DNA of 44,287 nt from DASRPD01 sp035646535 (GTDB lineage: Bacteria > Actinomycetota > Acidimicrobiia > IMCC26256 > JANYLB01): the NCBI GenBank assembly GCA_035646535.1, contig DASRPD010000015.1:1-44287 (forward strand), written 5' to 3'. The translations under genes and the position numbers were made by a program. The notes beneath the pieces are model-generated. The model was given only the letters and a program-made list of their open reading frames with translations. It did not search any database and had not been told where the DNA came from. Of the stretch, positions 1 to 8,264 are shown one piece after another (position 1 is the stretch's first letter; each line of letters begins with the position of its first letter).

Positions 1-2
1 AC

Positions 3-791
3 GCGGGGGGTGGTGGGGCGCGCGGCGAGATATTGGAGAGCCTGGCGGCCGAGGCGCCGACGGGCGTGGATCTCGCCGACATCCCGCCGGGCGCGACCGC
101 GCTCGACGGGCGGGACGTCATTCGGACTGCCGGCATCACCGTGCGAGCCGAGCGCATCGGCGACGCCACCGCGCAGGCACGCGCCATCGTCACCGCGGCG
201 GGCGGCACGACGTTCTCCGAGCAGGCGGCCTTCGGGTCCCGCTCCGACGCGGTCCTCGAGTTCAAGGTGCCGCCGGATCAGTTCCGCGCGGTCCTCGGCC
301 GGCTCGGGGACCTCGGTCGTACCCGTGAGCTGTACGTCTCGACCGAAGACGTCACCGAACAGGTCGTCGACCTCGAGAGCCGCCTCGCCAGCGCCACCGC
401 GAGCCGAAATCGCCTGCAGGGGCTCTTCGGCGAGGCCGAGGACGTCGGCGAGATCGTCGCCCTCGAGACCGCGCTGGCTCAGCGCGAAGCCGAGGTCGAG
501 TCGCTCGAGGGCCAGCTGCGGGTCGTGCGGGCCCAGGTGGACCTGGCGACGATCACACTCACGATCACCAAGCTCGTGGCGGGCCCGGCCGAGGGCGAGT
601 CGGCGTCGGGGTTCCTCGGTGGGCTCGAGCGGGGCTGGGACGCAATGGTGGGCGCCGCGACCGCCGGCGCCACCGCGCTCGGTGCCGCGCTGCCGTTCCT
701 CGCTCTGGGCGGGTTGGTCCTGGGGTTCGTCTTCATCATCCGCCGCCGTCACCCCGCCCCCCCCGGCTTTGGCGTCACCAGTGGTGAATAG
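3..791 (+). CDS. DUF4349 domain membrane protein, 5' partial
   Basis: The frame is open to the left edge of the window, so the N-terminus (probably a lipoprotein or signal peptide) is missing. The visible part shows the DUF4349 layout: a beta-rich start (DVIRTAGITVRAERIG), a long charged coiled-coil section (roughly the middle third, with LESRLASATASRNRL), then a return to beta structure (VDLATITLTI). A single C-terminal membrane span (ALPFLALGGLVLGFVFII) is followed by an RRRH stop-transfer patch. DUF4349 proteins are envelope proteins of unknown function. A TTG at 33 could be read as a start, but the frame upstream of it stays open, so I treat the gene as truncated by the window. It converges with gatD, with 77 bp between them and no obvious terminator. 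Confidence 0.8.
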   Translation, partial: AGGGGARGEILESLAAEAPTGVDLADIPPGATALDGRDVIRTAGITVRAERIGDATAQARAIVTAAGGTTFSEQAAFGSRSDAVLEFKVPPDQFRAVLGRLGDLGRTRELYVSTEDVTEQVVDLESRLASATASRNRLQGLFGEAEDVGEIVALETALAQREAEVESLEGQLRVVRAQVDLATITLTITKLVAGPAEGESASGFLGGLERGWDAMVGAATAGATALGAALPFLALGGLVLGFVFIIRRRHPAPPGFGVTSGE

Positions 792-868
792 TTCCCGGCG
801 GGTGACGCAGGAGCCAGGAGGGGTGGCGGTGAGCTGAGGTGATAGGTGGGCCGCGGTGACGGGCCGGG

Positions 869-1651
869 TCAGCCGCGGTTGAGGTGGAGCTCTTGGCGGC
901 GGGCGCGCCACCCTGTCGCGGTCACGGCAGCGAGCCGCTCGCGGCGGAGGGCCTCGACGAGACTGTCATCGAGGGGCTGGAGCTCCTCCTCGCCGAGGAC
1001 CATGGCGAGCAAGGAGTCGGCGAGCGCGGGGTTGCGGGGCAGGACCGGGCCGTGGAGGTAGGTGCCGACGAGCCGCTCCGCGAGCACGCCGTCGACCCCG
1101 TCGACGCCGTTACCCCCGCCCTGCACCACCCGTCCGAGCGGACCGATACCGGGCCCCAGGGTGGTGCGGCCGGCGTGGTTCTCGAAGCCGGTGACGGTGG
1201 GGAGACCGGTTGCGGGCTCGGGCTCGACGAGCACCTCGCCGATCAGGCGTGGTGACGCCCCGACGGTGGCCATGTCGACGAGGCCGAGACCGTCGAGGAT
1301 CTCGCCCTCACCGGTCTCGTAGCTCGCCCCGATGAGCTGGAACCCCGCACAGACCGCGAACACGACCGCGCCGCCGGCGCGGGCCCGATCCAGGGATGAG
1401 GCCGATGCCGCCATGTTCTGCGCCGCGAGCACCTGGGAGCTGTCCTCCCCGCCACCGAAGAGGTAGATGTCGAGCGAGTCGGGTAGCGGCGAGCTCGCCG
1501 GCAGCTCGACCAGCTCGGCGGGGATGCCGCGGCGTCGGCATCGTTCGACCAGCACGACCGCGTTCCCGCGGTCGCCGTAGGTGCCGAGCAGGTCGGGATA
1601 GACGAGTCCGACCCGCAGCGCGCTCTGTCGGGTGCGCGTGTCGGTCGTCAC
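869..1651 (-). CDS. gatD: Lipid II isoglutaminyl synthase, glutamine amidotransferase subunit GatD
   Basis: This 260-residue class I (CobQ/CobB-like) glutaminase has a nucleophile in FAVCAGFQ (Cys101) and a catalytic His in GTYLHGPVLPRNP (His200). The FGGGEDSSQ loop lies near residue 67. GatD releases ammonia from glutamine and passes it to MurT, which amidates the D-glutamate of the peptidoglycan stem on lipid II at the cytoplasmic face. Its ATG overlaps the murT stop by 4 bp, the usual coupled order murT-gatD. CobB-type cobyrinate amidases are the main look-alike family, but the short length and the MurT partner settle the call. Confidence 0.92.
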   Translation of the reverse strand: MTTDTRTRQSALRVGLVYPDLLGTYGDRGNAVVLVERCRRRGIPAELVELPASSPLPDSLDIYLFGGGEDSSQVLAAQNMAASASSLDRARAGGAVVFAVCAGFQLIGASYETGEGEILDGLGLVDMATVGASPRLIGEVLVEPEPATGLPTVTGFENHAGRTTLGPGIGPLGRVVQGGGNGVDGVDGVLAERLVGTYLHGPVLPRNPALADSLLAMVLGEEELQPLDDSLVEALRRERLAAVTATGWRARRQELHLNRG

Positions 1652-2865
1652 GAGAGCCGCCGGGTCAGTGCGGTGAACTGGGTGTACGACGCCACCACGT
1701 TGACCTCGTCCCCGCCGATGAGTGCCGCCGCCGCGACAGGGTCGGGTTCGAGGACGCAGTCGACGCCGCCGTAGTCGAGTCGCACCGCGAGATCGAGTGC
1801 GCGCTCACCGGACGCAGCGACGCGTCGGCCACGGAGTCGCTCGAACGGCGCGTCCCACAGCCACGACGTGTCCCGTCCGTCGGCCACGTGCGCGTTGATC
1901 GCGAGCACGACGCCGTGGTCGTTGCCCTCGAGCCACGCCAGCACCTCGCTCCACCCCGCAGGGTTCTTGGCCAGCAACACCGTGGCCGGACGCCCATCGG
2001 CCAGCCGGTAGGTCGCGTACCGGCCCGACACCGTCGTCACGTCCGCGGCGGCGCGCGCCGCGAGCTGCGCGTCGACTCCGAGCTCGGTCGCCGCGACGAC
2101 CGCCATTGCCGCGTTGAGCACGTTCCACCGGCCGGGGATCGCGAGCTCGAGCGGTACCCGGCGGTTGCCGGTCACGAGCGTGTCTCCCTCCAGGCGATGC
2201 TCCGCGGCAGGCGTGGCGAACCCGCACTCGCAGCGATAGGAGCCGGTGTCGCTCCAGTCGAGGAGGCGATCGCACGCCGGACACGTCGCCACGTCGCCGC
2301 GCCAGCCCGCGCCCAGCTCCACCCACGTCGGGCTGGCCGGCGCGGCCGACCACGCCACGTGCGGATCGGATGCGTTGGCGATGATCTTCAGATCCGGATG
2401 CGCCTCGGCGACCTCCCGCCACTGGTCGGCGAGGCTGCGGACCTCCCCGTAGCGGTCGAGCTGGTCGCGGCTCAGGTTCGCCAGCACGACCAGCCGCGCG
2501 TCGAGCGGATCGACCACGAGGGACAGGACGCGTTCGTCGACCTCGAGGACCGCATCCGACGGTGGATGCGGCGGCGCGAGGGTGGCGACGATCCCGGCCG
2601 CGAGGTTCGCGCCGGTGCCGTTGGTCACCACCGGCCGACCGGCCGCTTCCAACGCGGCGACGAGGAGCCGTGTCGTGGTCGTCTTGCCGTTGGTCGCGGA
2701 CACGAGCGTGATCGCGTCCTCGGTGGCCATCGAGTCGAGGAGATCCGGCTGGAGCCGGAGCATCACCCGACCGCTGATCTGCGCACCGGCACCCCGCCCC
2801 GTGACCCGTGACGCCCAGCCCGCGGCGCGTCCCGCCGCGATCGCCAACCCCCCGCGCGCGCTCAC
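1648..2865 (-). CDS. murT: Lipid II isoglutaminyl synthase, Mur-ligase-like subunit MurT
   Basis: This is a Mur ligase homologue with the P-loop SATNGKTTTTR near residue 60, a four-cysteine zinc ribbon (CPAC near residue 195 and CEC near 212) that is typical of MurT, and a C-terminal DUF1727 region. It activates the D-Glu carboxylate of the stem peptide with ATP and receives ammonia from GatD. I prefer the GTG at 2865: it overlaps the upstream methyltransferase stop as GTGA and gives the family-like N-terminus VSARGGLAIAAGRAAG. An in-frame start at 2886 would add seven residues. The product would be 405 residues. Three genes (methyltransferase, murT, gatD) appear to be translated as a tightly coupled operon. 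Confidence 0.92.
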   Translation of the reverse strand: MSARGGLAIAAGRAAGWASRVTGRGAGAQISGRVMLRLQPDLLDSMATEDAITLVSATNGKTTTTRLLVAALEAAGRPVVTNGTGANLAAGIVATLAPPHPPSDAVLEVDERVLSLVVDPLDARLVVLANLSRDQLDRYGEVRSLADQWREVAEAHPDLKIIANASDPHVAWSAAPASPTWVELGAGWRGDVATCPACDRLLDWSDTGSYRCECGFATPAAEHRLEGDTLVTGNRRVPLELAIPGRWNVLNAAMAVVAATELGVDAQLAARAAADVTTVSGRYATYRLADGRPATVLLAKNPAGWSEVLAWLEGNDHGVVLAINAHVADGRDTSWLWDAPFERLRGRRVAASGERALDLAVRLDYGGVDCVLEPDPVAAAALIGGDEVNVVASYTQFTALTRRLS

Positions 2866-3635
2866 GCGGCCGGGATTCGTTCGCACCAGTAGGCGTCGAC
2901 CCGGTACGGGATTGCGAGCTCGGCACGACCCCGGGTGTCGGGATGGTTTCTGAGCAGCTCCCGGATCTCGGCGAGGACCGAGGCGTTGGCCTCCTCGGGC
3001 AGCACCGCGACGTGGCTCACCGACGCAACCCGGGCGACGACGTCGTCAGGTGTGAGGAGATGGTCGTGGTGGAACGTCGCTTCGTGCAGCGGCCCGAACC
3101 CGGCGCGCTCGCCGAGGGCGGAGTCACCCCACTGGTCGTGGTCTCGCCACGGGGCGCGCTTCTCGACGCGGTCCATGATGTCCCACACCTGGTTCACCCA
3201 GTTGCGGCTGCGATCGCGGGCGTTCCACACCAGCCCGACTCGTCCGCCCGGGCGAAGCACCCGGGCGAGCTCGTCGAACGCGGCCTCGGCGTCGAACCAA
3301 TGAAAGGCCTGGGCAACGGTGACCGCGTCGAGCGAGTCGTCCGCGACCGGCAACGCTTCGGCGGTCGCGGAGACGAGCGGCACAGCCGGTGACCCCTCGC
3401 GCAACACCCAGGCCATGCCTGTGACCGGCTCGACGGCGATGAGATCCGCACCGGACGGCGTGAGCAGCCGGGTCAACTTGCCCGTACCCGCGGCCAGATC
3501 GAGGACCAATGTGCCGGGGCCGAGATGGAGATGCTCGACGAAGAAGTCCACCAGCTCGGGTGGATACGACGGCCGAGCCCGGTCGTAGGTCCCGGCCTGC
3601 GCGCCGAACCCCGAAGCTGCGACCTCGTGTACCAC
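2862..3635 (-). CDS. Class I SAM-dependent methyltransferase
   Basis: This 257-residue Rossmann methyltransferase has motif I VLDLAAGTGKLTRLL near residue 43, an acidic motif II (IAVEP), and motif LARVLRPGGRVGLVWN near residue 125. It belongs to the broad Methyltransf_11/ubiE-like group, with the YDRARPSYPPEL N-terminus common in actinobacterial members. The substrate cannot be read from sequence. It is the first gene of the operon with murT and gatD and overlaps murT by 4 bp, so a cell-wall or lipid substrate is conceivable but unproven. The start is GTG. A weak -10-like CACAAT ends 6 nt before it, so the message may be leaderless. Confidence 0.75.
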   Translation of the reverse strand: MVHEVAASGFGAQAGTYDRARPSYPPELVDFFVEHLHLGPGTLVLDLAAGTGKLTRLLTPSGADLIAVEPVTGMAWVLREGSPAVPLVSATAEALPVADDSLDAVTVAQAFHWFDAEAAFDELARVLRPGGRVGLVWNARDRSRNWVNQVWDIMDRVEKRAPWRDHDQWGDSALGERAGFGPLHEATFHHDHLLTPDDVVARVASVSHVAVLPEEANASVLAEIRELLRNHPDTRGRAELAIPYRVDAYWCERIPAA

Positions 3636-3670
3636 CCCCCGATTGTGCCAGGAATCGGAGATGGGACGGG

Positions 3671-3726
3671 CCGCTCCGGTGGGGGAGCGGAGGACCTGCG
3701 GACCAATCGAGTCCGGCCGGGCCGGA
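3671..3726 (-). terminator. Two GC-rich hairpins downstream of cysH
   Basis: Read on the minus strand, a 7-bp stem with a 1-nt centre (3712-3718 with 3720-3726) starts directly after the cysH stop. A second 7-bp stem (3671-3677 with 3684-3690) follows. Neither has a T tract, so this is terminator-like structure only. Confidence 0.35.
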
Positions 3727-4407
3727 TCAGTGCAGGCCGCACTCGATCTTGTCGGTGCCGGACCAGCGACCGGCCCGGGCGCTCTCGCCGTCGCCGACGG
3801 CGCGAGTGCACGGCCAGCAGCCGATCGACGCGTAGCCCCGCCCGGCGAGAGGGTGTACGGGGAGGTCCTTCTCGGCGACGTAGCCCGCCACGTCGGCGTC
3901 GGTCCACGACGCCAACGGGTTGACCTTCACCAAGCCGCGCCCGACGTCCCAGCTCACGATCGGAGCCTTTGCTCGCGTCGGGGTCTCTGCCCGACGCAGC
4001 CCGCTCAGCCACGCGGCCTTGCCGTCGAGCGCCCGTCCCAGCGGTTCGACCTTGCGGATCGCACAGCACGCGTCGGGATCCGCGTGCCAGAGGTCGTCCA
4101 GGGCAGCCTTCGGCTTCATGACCTCGAGGTTCAGCCCGTAGCGGCGACGGACCTGTTCGACGTACCAGAGCGTCTCCGCGAAGTGATACTCCGTATCGAG
4201 GAAGACGACCGGGATGTCGGCGACGGCATTGATCGCGACGTCGATCAGCACGCAGTCCTGGAACGATGCCGCGAGCACGATCCCGTCGCCGAAGCGCTCA
4301 TGCGCCCACGCGACGGCCGCGGAGGCGGGCGCAGTCTCGAGTCGTCGGGACGCTTCGGCCAGCTCGGAGAGGTCGGGCAACCGGGTCAAGCCTTCGGTCG
4401 CGGTCAT
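3727..4407 (-). CDS. cysH: Phosphoadenylyl/adenylyl-sulfate reductase CysH
   Basis: This 226-residue PAPS/APS reductase-family enzyme reduces activated sulfate to sulfite with thioredoxin. It has the [4Fe-4S]-binding pairs DACCAIRK and SIGCWPC, which mark the bacterial APS-reductase branch, and the C-terminal catalytic motif ECGLH. The PP-loop-like start LAASFQDCVLID and FLDTEYHF fit the nucleotide site. The ATG at 4407 overlaps the sulfite reductase stop as ATGA, so I choose it over the GTG nine bases upstream. Adenylyl sulfate is the likely substrate because both cysteine pairs are present. It acts just before the neighbouring sulfite reductase in assimilatory sulfate reduction. Confidence 0.92.
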   Translation of the reverse strand: MTATEGLTRLPDLSELAEASRRLETAPASAAVAWAHERFGDGIVLAASFQDCVLIDVAINAVADIPVVFLDTEYHFAETLWYVEQVRRRYGLNLEVMKPKAALDDLWHADPDACCAIRKVEPLGRALDGKAAWLSGLRRAETPTRAKAPIVSWDVGRGLVKVNPLASWTDADVAGYVAEKDLPVHPLAGRGYASIGCWPCTRAVGDGESARAGRWSGTDKIECGLH

Positions 4408-6185
4408 GTCGCGCACTCGCTCTCACCCGTTTCGGCCACATACGGGCCGGTCTCGTCGAAGTCGACGTAGTAGTCCGGCGATTCCTCGGGGGTGGGGAAG
4501 TGGTCGAGGTGAGCCAGCGTCTTGCCGACCTCGGCCGCACCACCGACCCGGGTCAGCCACTCGCCGAACGTCTCGCCGGCGGCACGTTCGGAGGCGAAGC
4601 GGCCGACGACGTCGACCACCGCGCTCGACGCCGCCTTGGCCGGGACCTTCGTGGCCTTCTCGCCGAACGCGATCTCCATGTTCCCGACCCGCCCGCCGAG
4701 CAGCATCTGATAGCCCGGCGCGGCCCGGCCGTGGGCCCGGCGTTCGATGCCCAGGAATCCGATGTCGGCGATGTGGTGCTGGCCGCAGCTGTTCGTGCAG
4801 CCGGAGATGTTCGTGCGGATGCCGCCCACCTCGGCGAGGCCGGCCTCCTCGAGCGCCCGGCTGATGTCGTCGGCGAGCCCGCGTGACTGGGTCACGGCGA
4901 GGTTGCAGGTGTCGGCCCCCGGGCAGCTCACCACGTCACGGGTGAGCTCGGCGCCCGACTCGGCCATGTCGATCTCGTCGAGGCGCTTCCACAGGTCCCG
5001 GAGCTGATGCTCGCCGAGGTCGCGCAGCACGAAGTTCTGACGGTTCGTGATCCGCACGTCGGTGCGGAAATCCCGCTGGATCTGCGCGAGGGCTCGGAAC
5101 TGCTCGGAGGTGATGTCGCCGAGGCGGCACCAGGCGTAGGCCGAGACCGTCCCGTTCGCGCGACCGCGCACGACGTTGGCGAGCTCCCAGCGCTGGTAGG
5201 AATCCAGACCGCTGAACTCGACGGGCGAGCCCGAGTCGGCGGGGACGTCGGCGCCCATCCCGGCGGGCGCGTCGCCGTCGTCGACCACGGGGCGGGGCAG
5301 GCCGCCGGGCCAGGTGATCGACGCCCGCAGGAATCGGCGCTCCTTGACGATCCGCTCGCGCAGCTCGTCGATGCCCATCGTGTCGATCAGCCACTTCATC
5401 CGCGCCCGTAACTTGTTGTCCCGGTTGCCGAAGTGGTCGAACGTGCGCAGGATCGCCTCGATGGTCGGCAGGAGGTCCTCGCGGCTCGTGAACTCCTCGA
5501 ATGCCTGGGCGGGGTGCGGGTTGGCCCCGAGACCACCGCCCATGAAGATCTTGAAGCCGGGCTCGACGGTGCCGTCCGCGAGTGGGCGGTTCACCGCGAT
5601 CACGCCGACGTCGTTGAACATCGCCTGGCCGCAGTCGGTCGCGCAGCCCGAGAAGTTGATCTTGAACTTGCGGGGCATGCGCTGCGCGATGGGGTTGCGC
5701 AGGAACAGCTCGGCGGTGGCTTTGGCCCACGGGGTGATGTCGAGCACCTCATACGGGCAGGCTCCGGCCAGGTGGCAGCCGGCGACGTTGCGGACCGTGT
5801 CGCCGCAGGCTTCGCGCGACGTCAGCCCGACCGAGGCGAGGAGGTGCAGCACCTCGACGGTGCGCTCGAGCGCCACGAAGTGGAACTGCGCGTTCTGGCG
5901 GGTCGTGAGGTGCCCCCAGCCTCGGGAGTACTCATCCGCGATGTACCCGAGCATCTCGAGCTGGTCCGGCTCGACTCGGCCGAACGGGATCTTCACCCGC
6001 AGCATCTGGTTGTGTCCGCCTTGCCGCTGGCCGTAGATGCCTTGGTTCAGCCGAAAGACGCGAAAGACGTCGTCGTCGATCTCACCGGCAAGGTATTGGG
6101 TGACGCCGGTCTCGAAGCGAGCGAGCTCGTCTTGGACCTCGGGGTCGAGGGGGCGGGTGCGAAGTTCGGCAAGGTTGATTGCCAT
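4404..6185 (-). CDS. sir: Ferredoxin-dependent sulfite/nitrite reductase
   Basis: This 593-residue siroheme-[4Fe-4S] reductase has two tandem NIR/SIR halves. The C-terminal half carries the standard cluster ligands CPGADTC and GCTNSCGQ (C-x5-C-x35-C-x3-C). The N-terminal half also has a complete set, GCHLAGAC and SGCATDCGQ (C-x5-C-x37-C-x3-C), which is absent from the classical one-site enzymes such as CysI. Adjacency to cysH argues for sulfite as substrate, six electrons to sulfide, although nitrite reduction cannot be excluded from sequence. The start is ATG at 6185 with a GGAGGA Shine-Dalgarno about 8 nt upstream. The gene is preceded by a 180-bp leader with a short ORF and a palindrome. 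Confidence 0.88.
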   Translation of the reverse strand: MAINLAELRTRPLDPEVQDELARFETGVTQYLAGEIDDDVFRVFRLNQGIYGQRQGGHNQMLRVKIPFGRVEPDQLEMLGYIADEYSRGWGHLTTRQNAQFHFVALERTVEVLHLLASVGLTSREACGDTVRNVAGCHLAGACPYEVLDITPWAKATAELFLRNPIAQRMPRKFKINFSGCATDCGQAMFNDVGVIAVNRPLADGTVEPGFKIFMGGGLGANPHPAQAFEEFTSREDLLPTIEAILRTFDHFGNRDNKLRARMKWLIDTMGIDELRERIVKERRFLRASITWPGGLPRPVVDDGDAPAGMGADVPADSGSPVEFSGLDSYQRWELANVVRGRANGTVSAYAWCRLGDITSEQFRALAQIQRDFRTDVRITNRQNFVLRDLGEHQLRDLWKRLDEIDMAESGAELTRDVVSCPGADTCNLAVTQSRGLADDISRALEEAGLAEVGGIRTNISGCTNSCGQHHIADIGFLGIERRAHGRAAPGYQMLLGGRVGNMEIAFGEKATKVPAKAASSAVVDVVGRFASERAAGETFGEWLTRVGGAAEVGKTLAHLDHFPTPEESPDYYVDFDETGPYVAETGESECAT

Positions 6186-6264
6186 CGAGAGGTCCTCCGG
6201 GCGCGAAGCGACGACGGGAAAGGAGAGGAACGGCGCGGTGGGCGGAGCGGCTCTGGGTTGCGGC

Positions 6265-6363
6265 TCAGCGGCGCGACGCGAGCGTGACCGGACACATCTC
6301 GTCGTGCATCTCGTGGGGCGTACGTCCCACGGAGATGCTCGGTGCGCCGGTCATGCGAATCAC
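6265..6363 (-). CDS. Possible leader peptide (uORF) of the sir-cysH operon
   Basis: This 32-codon ORF starts with GTG at 6363 (alternative ATG at 6354) and ends 79 nt before sir. A -10-like TACGAT (6376-6371) lies 7 nt before the GTG, the leaderless spacing seen at many genes here. The peptide has the sulfur-amino-acid run MHDEMC near its end (Met19, Met23, Cys24). Leaderless polycysteine uORFs are known upstream of mycobacterial sulfur genes. This one has only a single Cys, so the parallel is suggestive rather than a match. Confidence 0.35.
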   Translation of the reverse strand: MIRMTGAPSISVGRTPHEMHDEMCPVTLASRR

Positions 6364-6366
6364 GGG

Positions 6367-6390
6367 GAGGATCGTAACCTGCCGATCCTC
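6367..6390. promoter_or_regulatory. Palindromic operator candidate upstream of sir
   Basis: A perfect inverted repeat, GAGGATCG and CGATCCTC, is separated by 8 nt. It covers the candidate minus-strand -10 (TACGAT, 6371-6376). Size and placement suit a dimeric repressor controlling sulfur assimilation. The regulator is unknown. Confidence 0.4.
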
Positions 6391-6531
6391 GAAATACCAG
6401 CAACAAGGTCAGGAATATTTGGTTCCGACGGTCGGTTTCGGCCTTTTCTCACCGGCTCGCCTGATCTGCCCACGGGGGCCCACGGGGCGGAGATGTTCCC
6501 AACCTGGCAGAGCACCGGGGCAACGCGCCGC

Positions 6532-6543
6532 TATGTTCGGGCC
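6532..6543 (+). promoter_or_regulatory. Leaderless -10 element of proS
   Basis: TATGTT at 6532-6537 ends 6 nt before the proS ATG, so transcription would begin at or next to the start codon. No Shine-Dalgarno is visible and no convincing -35 is seen. Confidence 0.45.
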
Positions 6544-8256
6544 ATGCGGATGTCGCAGCTCTTTCTACGCACCTTGCGAGACGATCCTGCCGACGCCGAG
6601 GTCGACAGCCATCGCCTGCTCGTGCGGGCCGGCTATATCCGCAAGGTCGCCTCGGGGTTCTACTCCTGGCTGCCGCTCGGCACCCGTGTCCTGGCCCGGG
6701 TGGAACAGATCGTCCGGGAGGAGATGGATCGCGCCGGTGCCCAAGAGGTCCTCCTGCCGATCGCGCAGCCGCTCGAGCTGTGGGAGCGCACCGGTCGAGA
6801 CCAGTCGTACGGGCCGCTGATGTTCAAGCTGGCCGACCGCAAGGAGACCGGTTTCTGCCTCTCACCGACCGCCGAGGAGCTCATCACCACGACGGTCGCG
6901 GGGGAGTACACGAGCTACCGCGACCTGCCCGTGAACCTGTACCAGATCAACTGGAAGTACCGCGACGAGCTCCGACCCCGTTTCGGGCTGCTGCGCGCCC
7001 GCGAGTTCCTCATGAAGGACGCGTACTCCTTCGACCGTGACGTCGAGGGGCTCCAGGCGGCCTACGACTCGATGTTCTCGGCCTACCTCGAGGTGTTCGC
7101 CCGCTGCGGGTTGACGTTTCGGGCGGTGAAGGCCCAGTCGGGCGAGATCGGCGGCGACACGAGCCAGGAGTTCATGGCGGTCGCCGCGGTCGGCGAGGAC
7201 GCGTTCGTCTGGTGCGAGCGGTGTGACTACGCGGCCAACACCGAAGCCGCTGCCCGAGGCTCGGTCGAGCCACGACTCGGCGCTTCGGCTGACGAGCCGG
7301 CCGACGAACTTGACCGTGAGCCGGCCCGCGAGCTGCTCGCTACACCCGACCTCCCCGGCATCGACGGCGTGGCCAACCACCTCGACACCACGCCCGATCG
7401 GTTGTTGAAGTGCGTCGCGTTCGATGTCGACGGGGCGCTCGGCCTTGCGCTGGTCCCCGGAGATCGCGAGGTCAACGAGCTCGCGCTCGCCGGCGTGTTG
7501 TCCGACCGGGTGGTCCGTCTCTACGGCAACGACGACTTCGCGGCCCACCCCGAGCTACCCAACGGATACATCGGTCCTGACTACGCGGGCGCCGCGATCG
7601 TCGTGGCCGACTCGTCGGTGCGTTCGCGTCCGAGTTGGATCACCGGCGCCAACACGACCGACTTCCATGCCGCCCATGTGGTGCTCGATCGCGATTTCAC
7701 TCCGACGCATTGGGACGAGATCGTCGTCATCGAGCCCGGTGACGGGTGCCCGAGCTGCGGTGCACCGCTGCGCATCGACCGCGGCATCGAGGTCGGCCAC
7801 GTGTTTCAGCTCGGAACCAAGTACGCCGAGGCGCTGGGCGCGCGCTACACCGACGATGCCGGTGCACAGCACCCGATGGTCATGGGTTGCTACGGCATCG
7901 GCATCAGCCGGATCGTGGCGGCCGTCGCTGAGGAGCACCACGACGAGCACGGCTTGGCGTGGCCGGCGGCGCTCGCGCCGTACGACGTCCATCTCCTCGC
8001 GCTCGGCGACGTTGCCGCCGCGGCCGATGACCTGTACTCGTCGCTGCAGGCCGCCGGGCACGCGGTGCTGTATGACGACCGGGACGCCCGGCCCGGAGTG
8101 AAGTTCGCCGACGCCGATCTCGTCGGCGTGCCGATCCAGCTCGTCGTCGGCACCAAGGGTCTGGCCCGGGGCGTCGTGGAGCGCAAGCTCCGCTCGACGG
8201 GCGAGCGCGACGAGCCGCCGCTCGACGGTGTCGTCGCCGCGCTGGCCCGAGGCTGA
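6544..8256 (+). CDS. proS: Prolyl-tRNA synthetase
   Basis: This 570-residue class II synthetase charges tRNA-Pro with proline. The N-terminus MRMSQLFLRTLRDDPADAE is typical of bacterial ProRS. The catalytic core (SGFYSWLPLGTRVL, LRPRFGLLRAREFLMKDAYSF) is split by the editing insertion domain at roughly residues 225-400, and the anticodon-binding domain lies at about 475-570. The insertion makes it the bacterial-type enzyme that can clear Ala-tRNA-Pro. The open frame extends about 500 bp further upstream, but similarity starts at this ATG and a leaderless promoter precedes it. A second ATG two codons downstream is possible. Confidence 0.95.
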   Translation: MRMSQLFLRTLRDDPADAEVDSHRLLVRAGYIRKVASGFYSWLPLGTRVLARVEQIVREEMDRAGAQEVLLPIAQPLELWERTGRDQSYGPLMFKLADRKETGFCLSPTAEELITTTVAGEYTSYRDLPVNLYQINWKYRDELRPRFGLLRAREFLMKDAYSFDRDVEGLQAAYDSMFSAYLEVFARCGLTFRAVKAQSGEIGGDTSQEFMAVAAVGEDAFVWCERCDYAANTEAAARGSVEPRLGASADEPADELDREPARELLATPDLPGIDGVANHLDTTPDRLLKCVAFDVDGALGLALVPGDREVNELALAGVLSDRVVRLYGNDDFAAHPELPNGYIGPDYAGAAIVVADSSVRSRPSWITGANTTDFHAAHVVLDRDFTPTHWDEIVVIEPGDGCPSCGAPLRIDRGIEVGHVFQLGTKYAEALGARYTDDAGAQHPMVMGCYGIGISRIVAAVAEEHHDEHGLAWPAALAPYDVHLLALGDVAAAADDLYSSLQAAGHAVLYDDRDARPGVKFADADLVGVPIQLVVGTKGLARGVVERKLRSTGERDEPPLDGVVAALARG

Positions 8257-8264
8257 CCCAGCCC

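Noticed and set aside
792..868. Terminator between DUF4349 gene and gatD
   Set aside because: The convergent 77-bp gap shows no convincing stem or T run.
6037..6543. N-terminal extension of ProRS by about 169 codons
   Set aside because: The extension runs through the sir start, its leader and the operator palindrome, and shows no ProRS similarity. The leaderless ATG at 6544 fits the family N-terminus.
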